Assembly (NCBI GenBank): GCA_946641515.1
Contig: CAMPBT010000009.1
Span: forward strand, 1 to 54,072
Length of the DNA: 54,072 nucleotides
Direction of reading: 5' to 3'
Origin: UBA3210 sp002363635
GTDB lineage: Bacteria > Bacillota_I > Bacilli_A > RFN20 > CAG-449
Shown: positions 45,960 to 53,956 of the stretch, in pieces
Numbering within the stretch: the first letter of the stretch is position 1
Layout of the letters: each line of letters opens with the position of its first letter
Notes under the pieces: model-generated
The model's input: only the letters and a program-made list of their open reading frames with translations
Told to the model about the DNA's origin: nothing
The model's database searches: none
Translations under genes and position numbers: made by a program

Positions 45960-46643
45960 ATGAGTATTGTTAAGTTTATTTTAGAAAATGCAGGTTATAG
46001 CAACGCAAAAATCAATAGAGATGATATGACAAAAGAAGAGTTATTAAAGTGGCACACACTAGAAGATAAGCTACACACTGAGTTATACAAGAATATTTCC
46101 AACGGTTTTAACGCTACAGATAACTTAAATAATCAGAACATTTATCAGGCACTTAAAAATATTTACGATTATATCGGTAAAATCAATAATGGCAAGCTAC
46201 GCAACGATGCTGGTGTACTACCACGACTTTACACAATCGCAGCACAGACAAAAATTGTTAAAAGTATGGAATTACAAGAGTTAGAGCGTCGTCTTAGAAT
46301 ACGCAAGGTAACACTTGAGGACTACGAAAATACTAACGGTGTTGAGGATAACGCAAAAACAGCACTAGCTAAAGATATTGAAACTTTAGAGGGTAACATT
46401 CAGGATTTATGCAACAAACCTAACCAGAAGTATAGAGATATACGCAAGACAACTCCAACTAGATTTTACAAGGACTTTGAAGATATGTTAGCCGCTATGA
46501 TTGACGCAAGACTTATGATGACAGAAGAAGAAGTACAGGCTGAGATTGAAGAACGTAAAAAGGCTAGAGCTGACAAGCAACGTGCTAAGAGATTAGCTAA
46601 AAAAGCTGAAGAAAAGGCTAAGGCTGAGGTAGTAGCAAAGTAA
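45960..46643 (+). CDS. Hypothetical early protein with Lys/Ala-rich tail
   Basis: A 227-residue, mostly helical protein starting MSIVKFILENAGY. It contains DMTKEELLKWHTLEDKLHTELYKNISNGFNATDN, then LPRLYTIAAQTKI and a final basic stretch with EIEERKKARADKQRAKRLAKKAEEKAK. The tail resembles nucleic-acid-binding regions. ATG at 45960 with AAAAAGGTGA upstream is preferred to GTG at 45951. Followed by two hairpins, so the first two genes form a highly expressed early unit. Confidence 0.65.
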   Translation: MSIVKFILENAGYSNAKINRDDMTKEELLKWHTLEDKLHTELYKNISNGFNATDNLNNQNIYQALKNIYDYIGKINNGKLRNDAGVLPRLYTIAAQTKIVKSMELQELERRLRIRKVTLEDYENTNGVEDNAKTALAKDIETLEGNIQDLCNKPNQKYRDIRKTTPTRFYKDFEDMLAAMIDARLMMTEEEVQAEIEERKKARADKQRAKRLAKKAEEKAKAEVVAK

Positions 46644-46649
46644 CATAAT

Positions 46650-46671
46650 AGGCTAAACCTTTTTAGCCTTT
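46650..46671 (+). terminator. Weak terminator-like hairpin
   Basis: Stem AGGCTAAA / TTTAGCCT with a CCTT loop, followed by a short T run, just after the stop of the 227-residue gene. Confidence 0.5.
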
Positions 46672-46706
46672 ACACAATGGCTAGGATTTTAGATTAATAT
46701 ACACAC

Positions 46707-46741
46707 GGGGTTGTACTGTCAAAGTGCAACCCCTATTTTTA
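46707..46741 (+). terminator. Rho-independent terminator
   Basis: An 11-bp stem GGGGTTGTACT / AGTGCAACCCC (one T.G pair) with a GTCAA loop, followed by TATTTTT on the plus strand. It separates the first early unit from the following genes. Confidence 0.88.
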
Positions 46742-46759
46742 GGATAGTGGGGTGATATA

Positions 46760-46975
46760 ATGGCGATTTTAACGCTAGTACTAGGACTATTCAAGGCTAG
46801 TTTTGTCTACAATGACACAATGTTTATAACAGGCTTTACAAGTCCTACACGTATAGAGATAGACACACAAGAAAAGGACTTTATACACATAGGCAATCTA
46901 ACGATAGTACCACACGTGTCAGACGTGGAAACATGCACACTTGAGACAGACACAGACCTTTATATCATTAAGTAG
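46760..46975 (+). CDS. Small beta-rich hypothetical protein
   Basis: A 71-residue protein with a hydrophobic start (MAILTLVLGLFKASFVYNDTMF) and a threonine-rich beta part (IEIDTQEKDFIHIGN, ETCTLETDTDLYIIK). GGGGTGA precedes the ATG. It could be a small membrane-associated protein, but the hydrophobic part is short. Not recognised. Confidence 0.6.
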   Translation: MAILTLVLGLFKASFVYNDTMFITGFTSPTRIEIDTQEKDFIHIGNLTIVPHVSDVETCTLETDTDLYIIK

Positions 46976-46992
46976 AAAGTGAGGTAAAAACT

Positions 46993-47232
46993 ATGCAAGA
47001 AAAGGTTTATGTAGTAACTAAAAATGGAATAATACCAGATAATTTTACATATGGTGAAGAAATATATCTTTTAGGTGTATTTACTGACGAAAACACAGCT
47101 AAAAAAGTGGCAGAAGAACACAACGCAAAAATTACAGAAATCGAGCCAAACAAGGCATTTCCATTAAAAATAGAATATGAAGGAGACGATTGCGAAGTAA
47201 ACGATTACTATTTAGGTGGTTATGCCACATAG
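46993..47232 (+). CDS. Small acidic hypothetical protein with recent 17-bp duplication at its end
   Basis: A 79-residue protein: MQEKVYVVTKNGIIPDNF, GVFTDENTAKKVAEEHNAKI and an acidic end. GAGG precedes the ATG. The last codons GGTGGTTATGCCACA are part of a perfect 17-bp tandem duplication (47213-47246). Without it the frame would run on through GAT GAA TAT TAA, so the protein would be three residues longer, ending ATDEY. The duplication creates TAG and truncates the end. Confidence 0.65.
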   Translation: MQEKVYVVTKNGIIPDNFTYGEEIYLLGVFTDENTAKKVAEEHNAKITEIEPNKAFPLKIEYEGDDCEVNDYYLGGYAT

Positions 47233-47246
47233 GTGGTTATGCCACA
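47213..47246 (+). repeat. Perfect 17-bp tandem duplication
   Basis: TAGGTGGTTATGCCACA occurs twice head-to-tail. Length not divisible by three, so it shifts the frame at the end of the 79-residue gene. Confidence 0.95.
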
Positions 47247-47279
47247 GATGAATATTAATTATTAGTGAGGTGAGACACA

Positions 47280-47609
47280 TTGAAAAAAGAAATGAATATA
47301 GCACTCTTTGAGAGTCGCCACAAGATACCGCAAGCTTGTGACGGCTCTATTTTTGATTGCTCTATAAGTAGCAACATGATGACAGACCCTGACGCACTAG
47401 AAAAGCTTGCCTATACACGTTTCCTAGCAAAGCAAGTAGAACTAGGCATAGAGACGACAAAAGGGCTACAAGTGAACTTGTACGTGACAGGTCTAACAGT
47501 GGCTTTAATTGCGGTAATAAACGCACTAGCAAAAACTGACACAGAACTGACATTGTACCACTACGACAGAGATACAAATAGTTATTATCCACAGAAAGTA
47601 AAGAGGTAA
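47280..47609 (+). CDS. Small Rossmann-like protein of unknown function
   Basis: A 109-residue protein with TTG start and GAGGTGA upstream; an internal ATG at 47292 is an alternative. The N-terminal half has ALFESRHKIPQACDGSIFD. The C-terminal half has LQVNLYVTGLTVALIAVINALA and LTLYHYDRDTNSYYPQKV, a beta-alpha-beta layout with a G-L-T turn. This recalls small nucleotide- or ligand-sensing Rossmann folds, but no family is claimed. It is followed at 4 bp by the large Cys-rich gene, so they are co-transcribed. Confidence 0.6.
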   Translation: MKKEMNIALFESRHKIPQACDGSIFDCSISSNMMTDPDALEKLAYTRFLAKQVELGIETTKGLQVNLYVTGLTVALIAVINALAKTDTELTLYHYDRDTNSYYPQKVKR

Positions 47610-47613
47610 AAAT

Positions 47614-49857
47614 ATGGCAAATAGAACAGATTTTGAAGAAAGAGAAGTAATGCTTGTAACATTAAAGAAACGTGGTGACTTAACAGGCTGGGTAAGTCCA
47701 TACATGGATAAAATGACATATAAAAAATACCTAGTAAAGAAATCCGATATTATACAGATAAACGACACATATGTAGAATTGTACCTAGAACACAACTATC
47801 CATATATATACAACATGAAATGGCTAGATGTAGAGGATTTCAGTTTAGTAGAATATCACACAGACATGGCATATCATAGGCTAGAAGAATTATTTGAGGA
47901 CTATGACGGAAACGGAGAAATAAGCCGTGACGCAATCAAGCAAATTGTAAAAGAATCTTTGCAAAATAAAAAATGGATTGCGGACAAAATGGAAAACGTT
48001 GAGGGTTGGGATAAATACAATTTGCGTCTAGTACGTGACGAAAAATACACACGAGTTCCGGACAGAAGAGTTATAGAAGATTATTTAAGCATACTTAATA
48101 CAGAGTTCAATATAAAATATAAAAATCTGTGGAATATGTATGAATTAAGTAAAATGGATACAAGCCTTAAAGATAAGGAATATGCGTATCAATTACTAGG
48201 TTTAAAAAATGAGGCTAAGGAAACACACACCGAAAAAATGCATTATATCAAGATATCCAATAAATTAGATGCCAGAAGAATAAATATGAATATGATTATT
48301 AGACACATAAAAAATCAAGAAAAAATCACAAATAGAATAGACGAAGAATTAGAAAAGCTTTTTAACTCACTAGACGATAACGAGTATATTAAGGCACGAC
48401 AAGGGCAAAAGATTACAAAGGCTGTAAGGAAATATCAAGAATGGGCTAACATTCCGATTGACAACAAACGCTATGCGGAATTCTGTGACGCAATAAATGA
48501 AATCCAATACACAAGACCAACTGTTTTAAGCCTTGCACCAATAGACTTATGGACGCAATCTATCGGTCATAATTGGCGTAGTTGCCATGATGTTAGAGAT
48601 GGTTGTTATAGAGCAGGTTCAACAAGCTATGTGCTAGACTCATCAACTGTAATTTTGTACACAGTAGAAAAGAAATTAAAATCCGGACGTTACGAGGAAA
48701 TGGGAAAAATAAATAGGCAACTTTTCCACTTTGGTGAAGACATGATTTTACAAGGTAGATTGTACCCACAAGCATGCGATAGTTCGGATTTCAACGATGA
48801 TTACGCAACTTATAGAGCTATTGTGCAATTAATATACGCAAAAGCCTTTGATAAACCTAATTTATGGACAGTTTCAAAGGGTGGAGATAGCACAAGAGCA
48901 AACCATTTTTACACAGGAAATGGTTATGATGATTTAGCCTGCAATTATAATGGTCAATTATCCGTATCTAAATACAAATATGCAACGAGCGAAATACCTA
49001 AGATACATGTGGGAAAATACGCAAAATGCTTATGTTGTGGAATGGAAATGGGTACAGACATACAAAATGATATGTTCTGTCATGAATGTGGCGGAACTTA
49101 CGACTATAGTTGTGACAATTGTGGAGACGGATTTAATGAATATGATGATGATGTTGTATTTATTAATACAAGGTATTCATCAGCTTGTTATTGTTGTCCT
49201 GATTGTGCTAGAAATGATGGTTATGAATGGGCGGTTGATTCAGAGCGTTGGCTATCTCGAGACGAGGCTTATTATGATGAATACACAGAAGATTATTTTG
49301 AATATACAGATTGTATGGTAACTACAGAAGACAAAGGTTATTGCTACATGAATGAATATAATGCTGAGCAAGACGGAAATGTATATTGTGAAAATGTAAG
49401 TAATTGGGCAAATAAAGATAACGCTATATATGACGATTATGAGGGTTGTTACTATTATATTCCACAATGTGACGAAGATTATTTTGTATACACAGATGAC
49501 GGAAATAGCTATATAAACGAAGATAACGCAATAGCAGATGGTTATGCTTATTGTGTAGATACAGAGAAATGGATTAAAGAAGAAGACGCATACTACGAAG
49601 ATTACGAAAAAATGTACTACGAAAATGGAGATGACTTTATATTCGTAGATAGCGAAGACGAAAGACGTGTTTATAAAGACGAAGAAAATGCAATAGCAGA
49701 TGGTTGTGTTTATAGTGAACTTTTAAATGAATTAGTTTATCCACCAGCTTGTATTAACATCTTAGGCGAATTTTTCCCATACATTAGAAATGCAATTTCA
49801 AAAGGTTACAAGTTTAATGAAGATTTAGGCGTATGGTATATGCAGATAGGAGCTTAA
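47614..49857 (+). CDS. Large multi-domain protein: conserved GHNWxSCH domain, Cys clusters, acidic repeats
   Basis: A 747-residue protein. Residues 96-104 (DYDGNGEIS) form an EF-hand-like calcium loop. Residues 300-390 hold IGHNWRSCHDVRDGCYRAGSTSYV (Cys324, His325) and LDSSTVILYTV, a conserved block reminiscent of PcfJ-type plasmid/phage proteins. Residues 470-531 have four Cys clusters (CLCC, CHEC, CDNC, CYCCPDC), a probable zinc module. Residues 540-715 carry five or so repeats W...DEAYYDEY..DYFEYTD, rich in Tyr/Asp/Glu. It is the largest early gene. No known enzyme can be named. The acidic repeats might mimic DNA or bind basic proteins (inference). Confidence 0.75.
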   Translation: MANRTDFEEREVMLVTLKKRGDLTGWVSPYMDKMTYKKYLVKKSDIIQINDTYVELYLEHNYPYIYNMKWLDVEDFSLVEYHTDMAYHRLEELFEDYDGNGEISRDAIKQIVKESLQNKKWIADKMENVEGWDKYNLRLVRDEKYTRVPDRRVIEDYLSILNTEFNIKYKNLWNMYELSKMDTSLKDKEYAYQLLGLKNEAKETHTEKMHYIKISNKLDARRINMNMIIRHIKNQEKITNRIDEELEKLFNSLDDNEYIKARQGQKITKAVRKYQEWANIPIDNKRYAEFCDAINEIQYTRPTVLSLAPIDLWTQSIGHNWRSCHDVRDGCYRAGSTSYVLDSSTVILYTVEKKLKSGRYEEMGKINRQLFHFGEDMILQGRLYPQACDSSDFNDDYATYRAIVQLIYAKAFDKPNLWTVSKGGDSTRANHFYTGNGYDDLACNYNGQLSVSKYKYATSEIPKIHVGKYAKCLCCGMEMGTDIQNDMFCHECGGTYDYSCDNCGDGFNEYDDDVVFINTRYSSACYCCPDCARNDGYEWAVDSERWLSRDEAYYDEYTEDYFEYTDCMVTTEDKGYCYMNEYNAEQDGNVYCENVSNWANKDNAIYDDYEGCYYYIPQCDEDYFVYTDDGNSYINEDNAIADGYAYCVDTEKWIKEEDAYYEDYEKMYYENGDDFIFVDSEDERRVYKDEENAIADGCVYSELLNELVYPPACINILGEFFPYIRNAISKGYKFNEDLGVWYMQIGA

Positions 49858-49858
49858 T

Positions 49859-50761
49859 ATGGAATTAAAAGAATTATGTCGTATGACACAAAAAGAAATG
49901 AAATCATTCCTTAAAAATGAATTAGAGAAAAGATATGCCGTTGTCATTGATGATGACGGCTTTCTTTATGCAAGAGGTTCTATGAATGTATGTTTAACAT
50001 CTCACATGGACACAGTATATAAAGAGCCACCAAAGGCTTTTATATATAATACACAAGAAGATAAGTTATGGTCGCCACAAGGGATAGGGGGTGATGATAG
50101 ATGTGGCATTTACATGATTTTAAAACTACTTGATAAAGGTTTTAGACCGTCAATAATCTTTTGTGAAGATGAGGAAATCGGTTGCGTTGGTTCAAGGAAG
50201 TTTACAAAGCATAAGGACTTATGTAAAGAAGTAGGAAATGATTGTCATTACATAATAGAACTAGACAGAAGAAACAGTCATGACGCAGTTTTTTATGATT
50301 GTGCTAATGAAGATTTTATTGAGTGGGTAATCGAAAATAGCGGATATAAAGAGGCTATGGGTAGTGTATCAGACATAAGTTATCTGTGTAGTGAAACAGG
50401 TATTGCAGGAGTTAACTTCTCTTGTGGTTACTACAACGAACATAGAGGAATGGAAGAATATGTAATACTACACGAATTAGAAAACACTCTAAACATGGTA
50501 GAAAAACTTATTCAAGTAGAAACAAAAGAAAAATTCGAGTATATTGAAGAACATAAATATAGCTATAGCTACGGTTACGGTTATGGTTACGATTATAATG
50601 ATTGGGGATGTGAATACACAATTAAATACTACGACAAAAAAACAGACGATATAATGGCTGATTATTACTATTCTAGCAATGAATATGAAGCTTTAGGAGA
50701 ATTTTTTACAGAGCATATGGATTTATGCTTTATGGATATTGTAGATATTGAAATATTCTAA
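49859..50761 (+). CDS. M20/M28/M42-like zinc metallopeptidase with Tyr/Gly-rich C-terminus
   Basis: A 300-residue protein with the co-catalytic zinc peptidase pattern: LTSHMDTV (His49, Asp51), GIGGDDRCG (Asp79), DEEIGCVGS (Glu105/Glu106), IELDRR (Asp136) and GYYNEHRG (His195). All metal ligands and the general-base Glu are present. Such enzymes remove N-terminal or small residues from peptides. From residue 225 on, the family part gives way to a SYSYGYGYGYDYNDW tract and an acidic domain. It starts 1 bp after the previous stop. The target is unknown: host peptide, wall peptide or a defence signal (inference). Confidence 0.75.
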   Translation: MELKELCRMTQKEMKSFLKNELEKRYAVVIDDDGFLYARGSMNVCLTSHMDTVYKEPPKAFIYNTQEDKLWSPQGIGGDDRCGIYMILKLLDKGFRPSIIFCEDEEIGCVGSRKFTKHKDLCKEVGNDCHYIIELDRRNSHDAVFYDCANEDFIEWVIENSGYKEAMGSVSDISYLCSETGIAGVNFSCGYYNEHRGMEEYVILHELENTLNMVEKLIQVETKEKFEYIEEHKYSYSYGYGYGYDYNDWGCEYTIKYYDKKTDDIMADYYYSSNEYEALGEFFTEHMDLCFMDIVDIEIF

Positions 50762-50785
50762 CTTCACGACATTGTGTCGAGAAGT
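50761..50785. other. Hairpin between peptidase and DUF5688 genes
   Basis: ACTTC-A-CGACA-TTG-TGTCG-A-GAAGT folds into a 10-bp stem with one A/A mismatch. On the plus strand it is followed by an A run, not a T run, so it is no terminator there. It lies just before the next ribosome-binding site and may shape mRNA stability. Confidence 0.6.
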
Positions 50786-50816
50786 CAAAAAAAAATTATG
50801 AAACGAGGTAAAAATT

Positions 50817-51728
50817 ATGATGAATTATGAAATGTTTAAGGAAGAAGTATTAGAAAAGGTAAGCTCACTTCTTGAGGACGCAAAAATAGTAAAAATCAAT
50901 GAGGTTGTTAAGAATAATGATTTAATTCTTGACGGACTAGTTATTTATGACAAGGGGCAGACTTGCTCAGCACCTACTATTTATCTAAACCCATTATTTG
51001 ACGAGTATTCAAACGGAACAAGTATAGAAGTCATAATTGATAAGATTATGAACATTTATAACAATGCAGAACCACCTAAATTTGTAGATAAAGTAAAGCA
51101 ATTTGAAGATTACGACTTTGTGAGAAAGCATTTGTATTTCAAAGTCGTTAATTATGACATGAATAAAAAAATGCTAGAAAATGTTCCACATTTTAAGACA
51201 CTAGATTTAGCTATAACATTTGCTTGCCTATTAGACAAGGATAATGACGCTACAGCTAGTATTTCAATTAATAATGGACATCTAAAGCATTGGGGCATAG
51301 ATAAGAACCAACTTTGTGAGGACGCATTTAAGAACACAACAGAAATGTTACCACCTAAGATTTACTCACTATTCAAGACAGTTGAAAAGAAATATAACAA
51401 CAGTGAATTAGATTTGAATAACATTCAACTAGATGAATTTGACTTGTTAGTTCTTACAAATGAAACTAAAGTTAATGGAGCTGGAACAATACTATATCCA
51501 AACTTACTTGAAACAATAGCAAATCAATTGGATAGTAATTTAATTATTATTCCATCATCAACTCATGAAGTTTTAATCTTACGAAAGGATGGCAACCTTA
51601 AATTAGAAGATTTAGATTTCTTAGTCAAGATGGTAAATCATGAGGAATTAGCAACAACAGAAATATTATCAAATCATGTTTACATCTATCTTAAGGACGA
51701 AAAGGAATTGACAATGCCACAGAACTAA
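50817..51728 (+). CDS. DUF5688-family protein
   Basis: A 303-residue protein: MMNYEMFKEEVLEKVSSLL, then a segment with VVKNNDLILDGLVIYD and APTIYLNPLFDEYSNG, and later PHFKTLDLAITFACLL, NETKVNGAGTILYP and IIIPSSTHEVLILRKDG. This is the typical order of DUF5688, a family common in Lachnospiraceae and their mobile elements, with no known function. GAGG precedes the ATG pair. A second gene with the same type of start lies at the right edge. Confidence 0.75.
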   Translation: MMNYEMFKEEVLEKVSSLLEDAKIVKINEVVKNNDLILDGLVIYDKGQTCSAPTIYLNPLFDEYSNGTSIEVIIDKIMNIYNNAEPPKFVDKVKQFEDYDFVRKHLYFKVVNYDMNKKMLENVPHFKTLDLAITFACLLDKDNDATASISINNGHLKHWGIDKNQLCEDAFKNTTEMLPPKIYSLFKTVEKKYNNSELDLNNIQLDEFDLLVLTNETKVNGAGTILYPNLLETIANQLDSNLIIIPSSTHEVLILRKDGNLKLEDLDFLVKMVNHEELATTEILSNHVYIYLKDEKELTMPQN

Positions 51729-51747
51729 TATGAAAGGAGTCAAAAAT

Positions 51748-52074
51748 ATGGCAGTACAGAATTTTACAGAAGCAATTAAGTATCCACAACACATGACAAT
51801 TATTTCACCAAATGGACATGAGTTTAATGGTTACTATTGTGACCCAAAGCTAGACCGTAGAACATTACCTAAAGGTTGGAACGCTTATGATATTCGTCAT
51901 GATGATGATGGTTGTGGTATTTTCGTTGAATTATGTCACAATTATGTAATAGTCAACAACGCAGGAACATTCTTTTTTGAAGGTCAAATTGAGGAACTTG
52001 CAGAACCCGATTCTGTAATCTATTTTTCAGAAGAATGTGATGAAAATGAACTAGCATGGAATTTTACATTCTAG
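51748..52074 (+). CDS. LPD28-like domain protein
   Basis: A 108-residue protein starting MAVQNFTEAIKYPQHM. The middle, LPKGWNAYDIRHDDDGCGIF, and NYVIVNNAGTFFF match the layout of the LPD28 domain (a domain attached to large polyvalent proteins of mobile elements), as far as recalled. ATG at 51748 with AAAGGAG is preferred to 51730. Function unknown. Confidence 0.6.
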   Translation: MAVQNFTEAIKYPQHMTIISPNGHEFNGYYCDPKLDRRTLPKGWNAYDIRHDDDGCGIFVELCHNYVIVNNAGTFFFEGQIEELAEPDSVIYFSEECDENELAWNFTF

Positions 52075-52078
52075 TATT

Positions 52079-52112
52079 AAAATAGAGATCATGTTTATAG
52101 TCTCTATTTTTT
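52079..52112 (+). terminator. Rho-independent terminator
   Basis: A 10-bp stem AAAATAGAGA / TCTCTATTTT with a 12-nt loop, followed by TT on the plus strand, after the LPD28-like gene. The stem is AT-rich and of moderate strength. Confidence 0.8.
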
Positions 52113-52140
52113 ATGCCTATCAAAGAAAGGAGAAATTATT

Positions 52141-52374
52141 ATGGCAAAGAAAAACGAAGAATTTAAGTATGAGGTACTTGAAAAGATAGGAGTTATCTCA
52201 AAGAAAAACGGTTGGACAAAGGAACTTAGAGTTGTTGCATTTAATGACAACGAACCAAAATACGACATTAGAGATTGGTCTGAGGACGGAAAGAGAATGG
52301 GTAAGGGTGCAACATTAACCTTTGAGGAATTACAGGAGCTATACACAATTTTAGAGAAAGTATTGAAAGGATAA
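52141..52374 (+). CDS. YdbC/PC4-like single-stranded DNA-binding transcription cofactor
   Basis: A 77-residue protein with FKYEVLEKIGVISKKNGWTKELRVVAFND, EPKYDIRDWSEDGKRMGKGATLTFEELQEL. This is the signature of the YdbC/PC4 family: a four-stranded sheet plus helix that dimerises and binds single-stranded DNA. In phages it could support replication, recombination or transcription. AAAGGAG precedes the ATG. It stands between a terminator and the AcrVA2-like candidate. Confidence 0.88.
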   Translation: MAKKNEEFKYEVLEKIGVISKKNGWTKELRVVAFNDNEPKYDIRDWSEDGKRMGKGATLTFEELQELYTILEKVLKG

Positions 52375-52423
52375 ATAAATAACCTTTTCGGTGGGTAGGT
52401 TAAACCGATTAAAAGGAGGTAAA

Positions 52424-53464
52424 ATGGCAAAAAACGTTTCTAAATATTTCCCACTCAAAGCGATGAATGAGTTAGAAGTAGGGGAATGGGATAAATTTAT
52501 CAATATATCTAAATCAATTTATAGTGAATGCCCATCAAGTCAAAAAGAATTTTTTGATGACATTATGAATTATATTTTTTATAACAGACAAAAAGATTAT
52601 ATAAATAAAATGGAACTAAAAGTAGATTTGCTTTCTAATAAGGAGCACAAAATGTTTACACTAATTTATCCAGTTATGAGTTTATGGGCTGAGAATAAAC
52701 AAGTTTATCAACCGGATAAATATTTTCTAGGCGATCTTGTTCAAACAAATAATTTCACAATAACTAAAAATGATTTACTTCATTTACCTGTAAAAACGTT
52801 TTTCCTAGATATAGATGAATTCTCCGAAACATATAAAGGTGTATTTGTAAATGTTAGCGTTTTAGAAGAAAATGCTTTTTGCACTATGACATACTTCAAC
52901 AAAGAAGAAAAAATGGCAGCACGATATTACACACTTGAATTCAAATCAGATGGAACCGCAATTATACTTGAAGATTATGGCAAATTGAATCATTTATCTT
53001 ATGCATTTTCAAAAGCAGAAGGCTTTGAAAGACATTCTCAAATTCCTACAGAAACAATTCCTAGAATTGTATTTCAGTTGTTATTATATCTTACATCAAA
53101 AGAGCCGGATATTAACGAATCATTAAAGACAAAATACACTTACAGAAAACCTGTTGGCAAACCAACAAACTCATTTAAAGAAGTGCAAATTCATGAGGTT
53201 GGTGTTAAATATGGAAAAACAATAAAAAAATTTCTACAAGAAGAAAAGAAGAAAACTCATAAAAAAGAAAATGAAATTGAAATTAAGATTATTAAAGAGG
53301 GTAACAAACGAAAAAGTCCAAGAATACATTATAGAAGTGCACATTGGCAGAGGTATAGAACTGGCAAAGGTAGAGTAAATATTGTCTTAAAATGGATTGA
53401 ACCTGTATTCGTAGGAGCTGGTAACAAGAAAAATGTAGATGTAGTTATTCATAAAGTACAATAG
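52424..53464 (+). CDS. AcrVA2-like protein (candidate anti-CRISPR family)
   Basis: A 346-residue protein starting MAKNVSKYFPLKAM with AAAGGAGG at good distance. The C-terminal part SPRIHYRSAHWQRYRTGKGR followed by LKWIEPVFVGAG is the motif seen at the end of AcrVA2 homologues and many relatives in phages and plasmids. Basic HWxRY and WIxPxFVG elements are preserved. AcrVA2 blocks Cas12a production. The family is wide, and most members are untested, so this is only a candidate. The N-terminal part has FINISKSIYSECPSSQKEFFDDIM and FFLDIDEF. Confidence 0.6.
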   Translation: MAKNVSKYFPLKAMNELEVGEWDKFINISKSIYSECPSSQKEFFDDIMNYIFYNRQKDYINKMELKVDLLSNKEHKMFTLIYPVMSLWAENKQVYQPDKYFLGDLVQTNNFTITKNDLLHLPVKTFFLDIDEFSETYKGVFVNVSVLEENAFCTMTYFNKEEKMAARYYTLEFKSDGTAIILEDYGKLNHLSYAFSKAEGFERHSQIPTETIPRIVFQLLLYLTSKEPDINESLKTKYTYRKPVGKPTNSFKEVQIHEVGVKYGKTIKKFLQEEKKKTHKKENEIEIKIIKEGNKRKSPRIHYRSAHWQRYRTGKGRVNIVLKWIEPVFVGAGNKKNVDVVIHKVQ

Positions 53465-53479
53465 AAAGGCGGTGATAAT

Positions 53480-53698
53480 ATGAAGTGTTCAGAATGCACA
53501 AAAACTTATGAGAATTGCAATTCATGTAATGCAATCAACTTTAAGATTACAAATGTGATGACTTTCAATAATTCGGGTAGCTTTGATGTAACTTACAAAG
53601 ATAAGACCTATAAAGCAAAATGGAAAACCCCAAGAGAGCTTACACTAGACGCACCTAAAGAATTGTACAATCAAGTACTTAGCTATTTATATGACTAA
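53480..53698 (+). CDS. Small Cys-rich protein
   Basis: A 72-residue protein: MKCSECTKTYENCNSCNA (CxxC and CxxC) and then a beta part with VMTFNNSGSFDVTYKDKTYKAKW. The N-terminus looks like a small zinc knuckle. AAAGGCGG precedes the ATG. Not recognised. Confidence 0.65.
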   Translation: MKCSECTKTYENCNSCNAINFKITNVMTFNNSGSFDVTYKDKTYKAKWKTPRELTLDAPKELYNQVLSYLYD

Positions 53699-53736
53699 AA
53701 AGGTGGTGATATTCTAATTAGAAAGGGGGTGCTCAC

Positions 53737-53943
53737 ATGTTGAAATATAGCATTGTACTATATAACAACCAATGGAATGAATTGCGACCATTAATCAAGA
53801 CGTTACAAAAGCAAGGAAAGATTAAATATTCAGCACATGGATATACAAGTGATAAAGTGTTAATACTCTGCGAATCAGACAAAGAAACAAGTGATATTGT
53901 GGACAAGAAATTAGAAGAAATATTAGGATATGTATATGCATAG
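53737..53943 (+). CDS. Small hypothetical protein
   Basis: A 68-residue protein: MLKYSIVLYNNQWNELRPLIKTL then KIKYSAHGYTSDKVLILCESDKET. The alternating beta and helix elements suggest a small alpha/beta fold. AAAGGGGGTG precedes the ATG. Unknown role. Confidence 0.6.
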   Translation: MLKYSIVLYNNQWNELRPLIKTLQKQGKIKYSAHGYTSDKVLILCESDKETSDIVDKKLEEILGYVYA

Positions 53944-53956
53944 AAAGGAGCTTATT

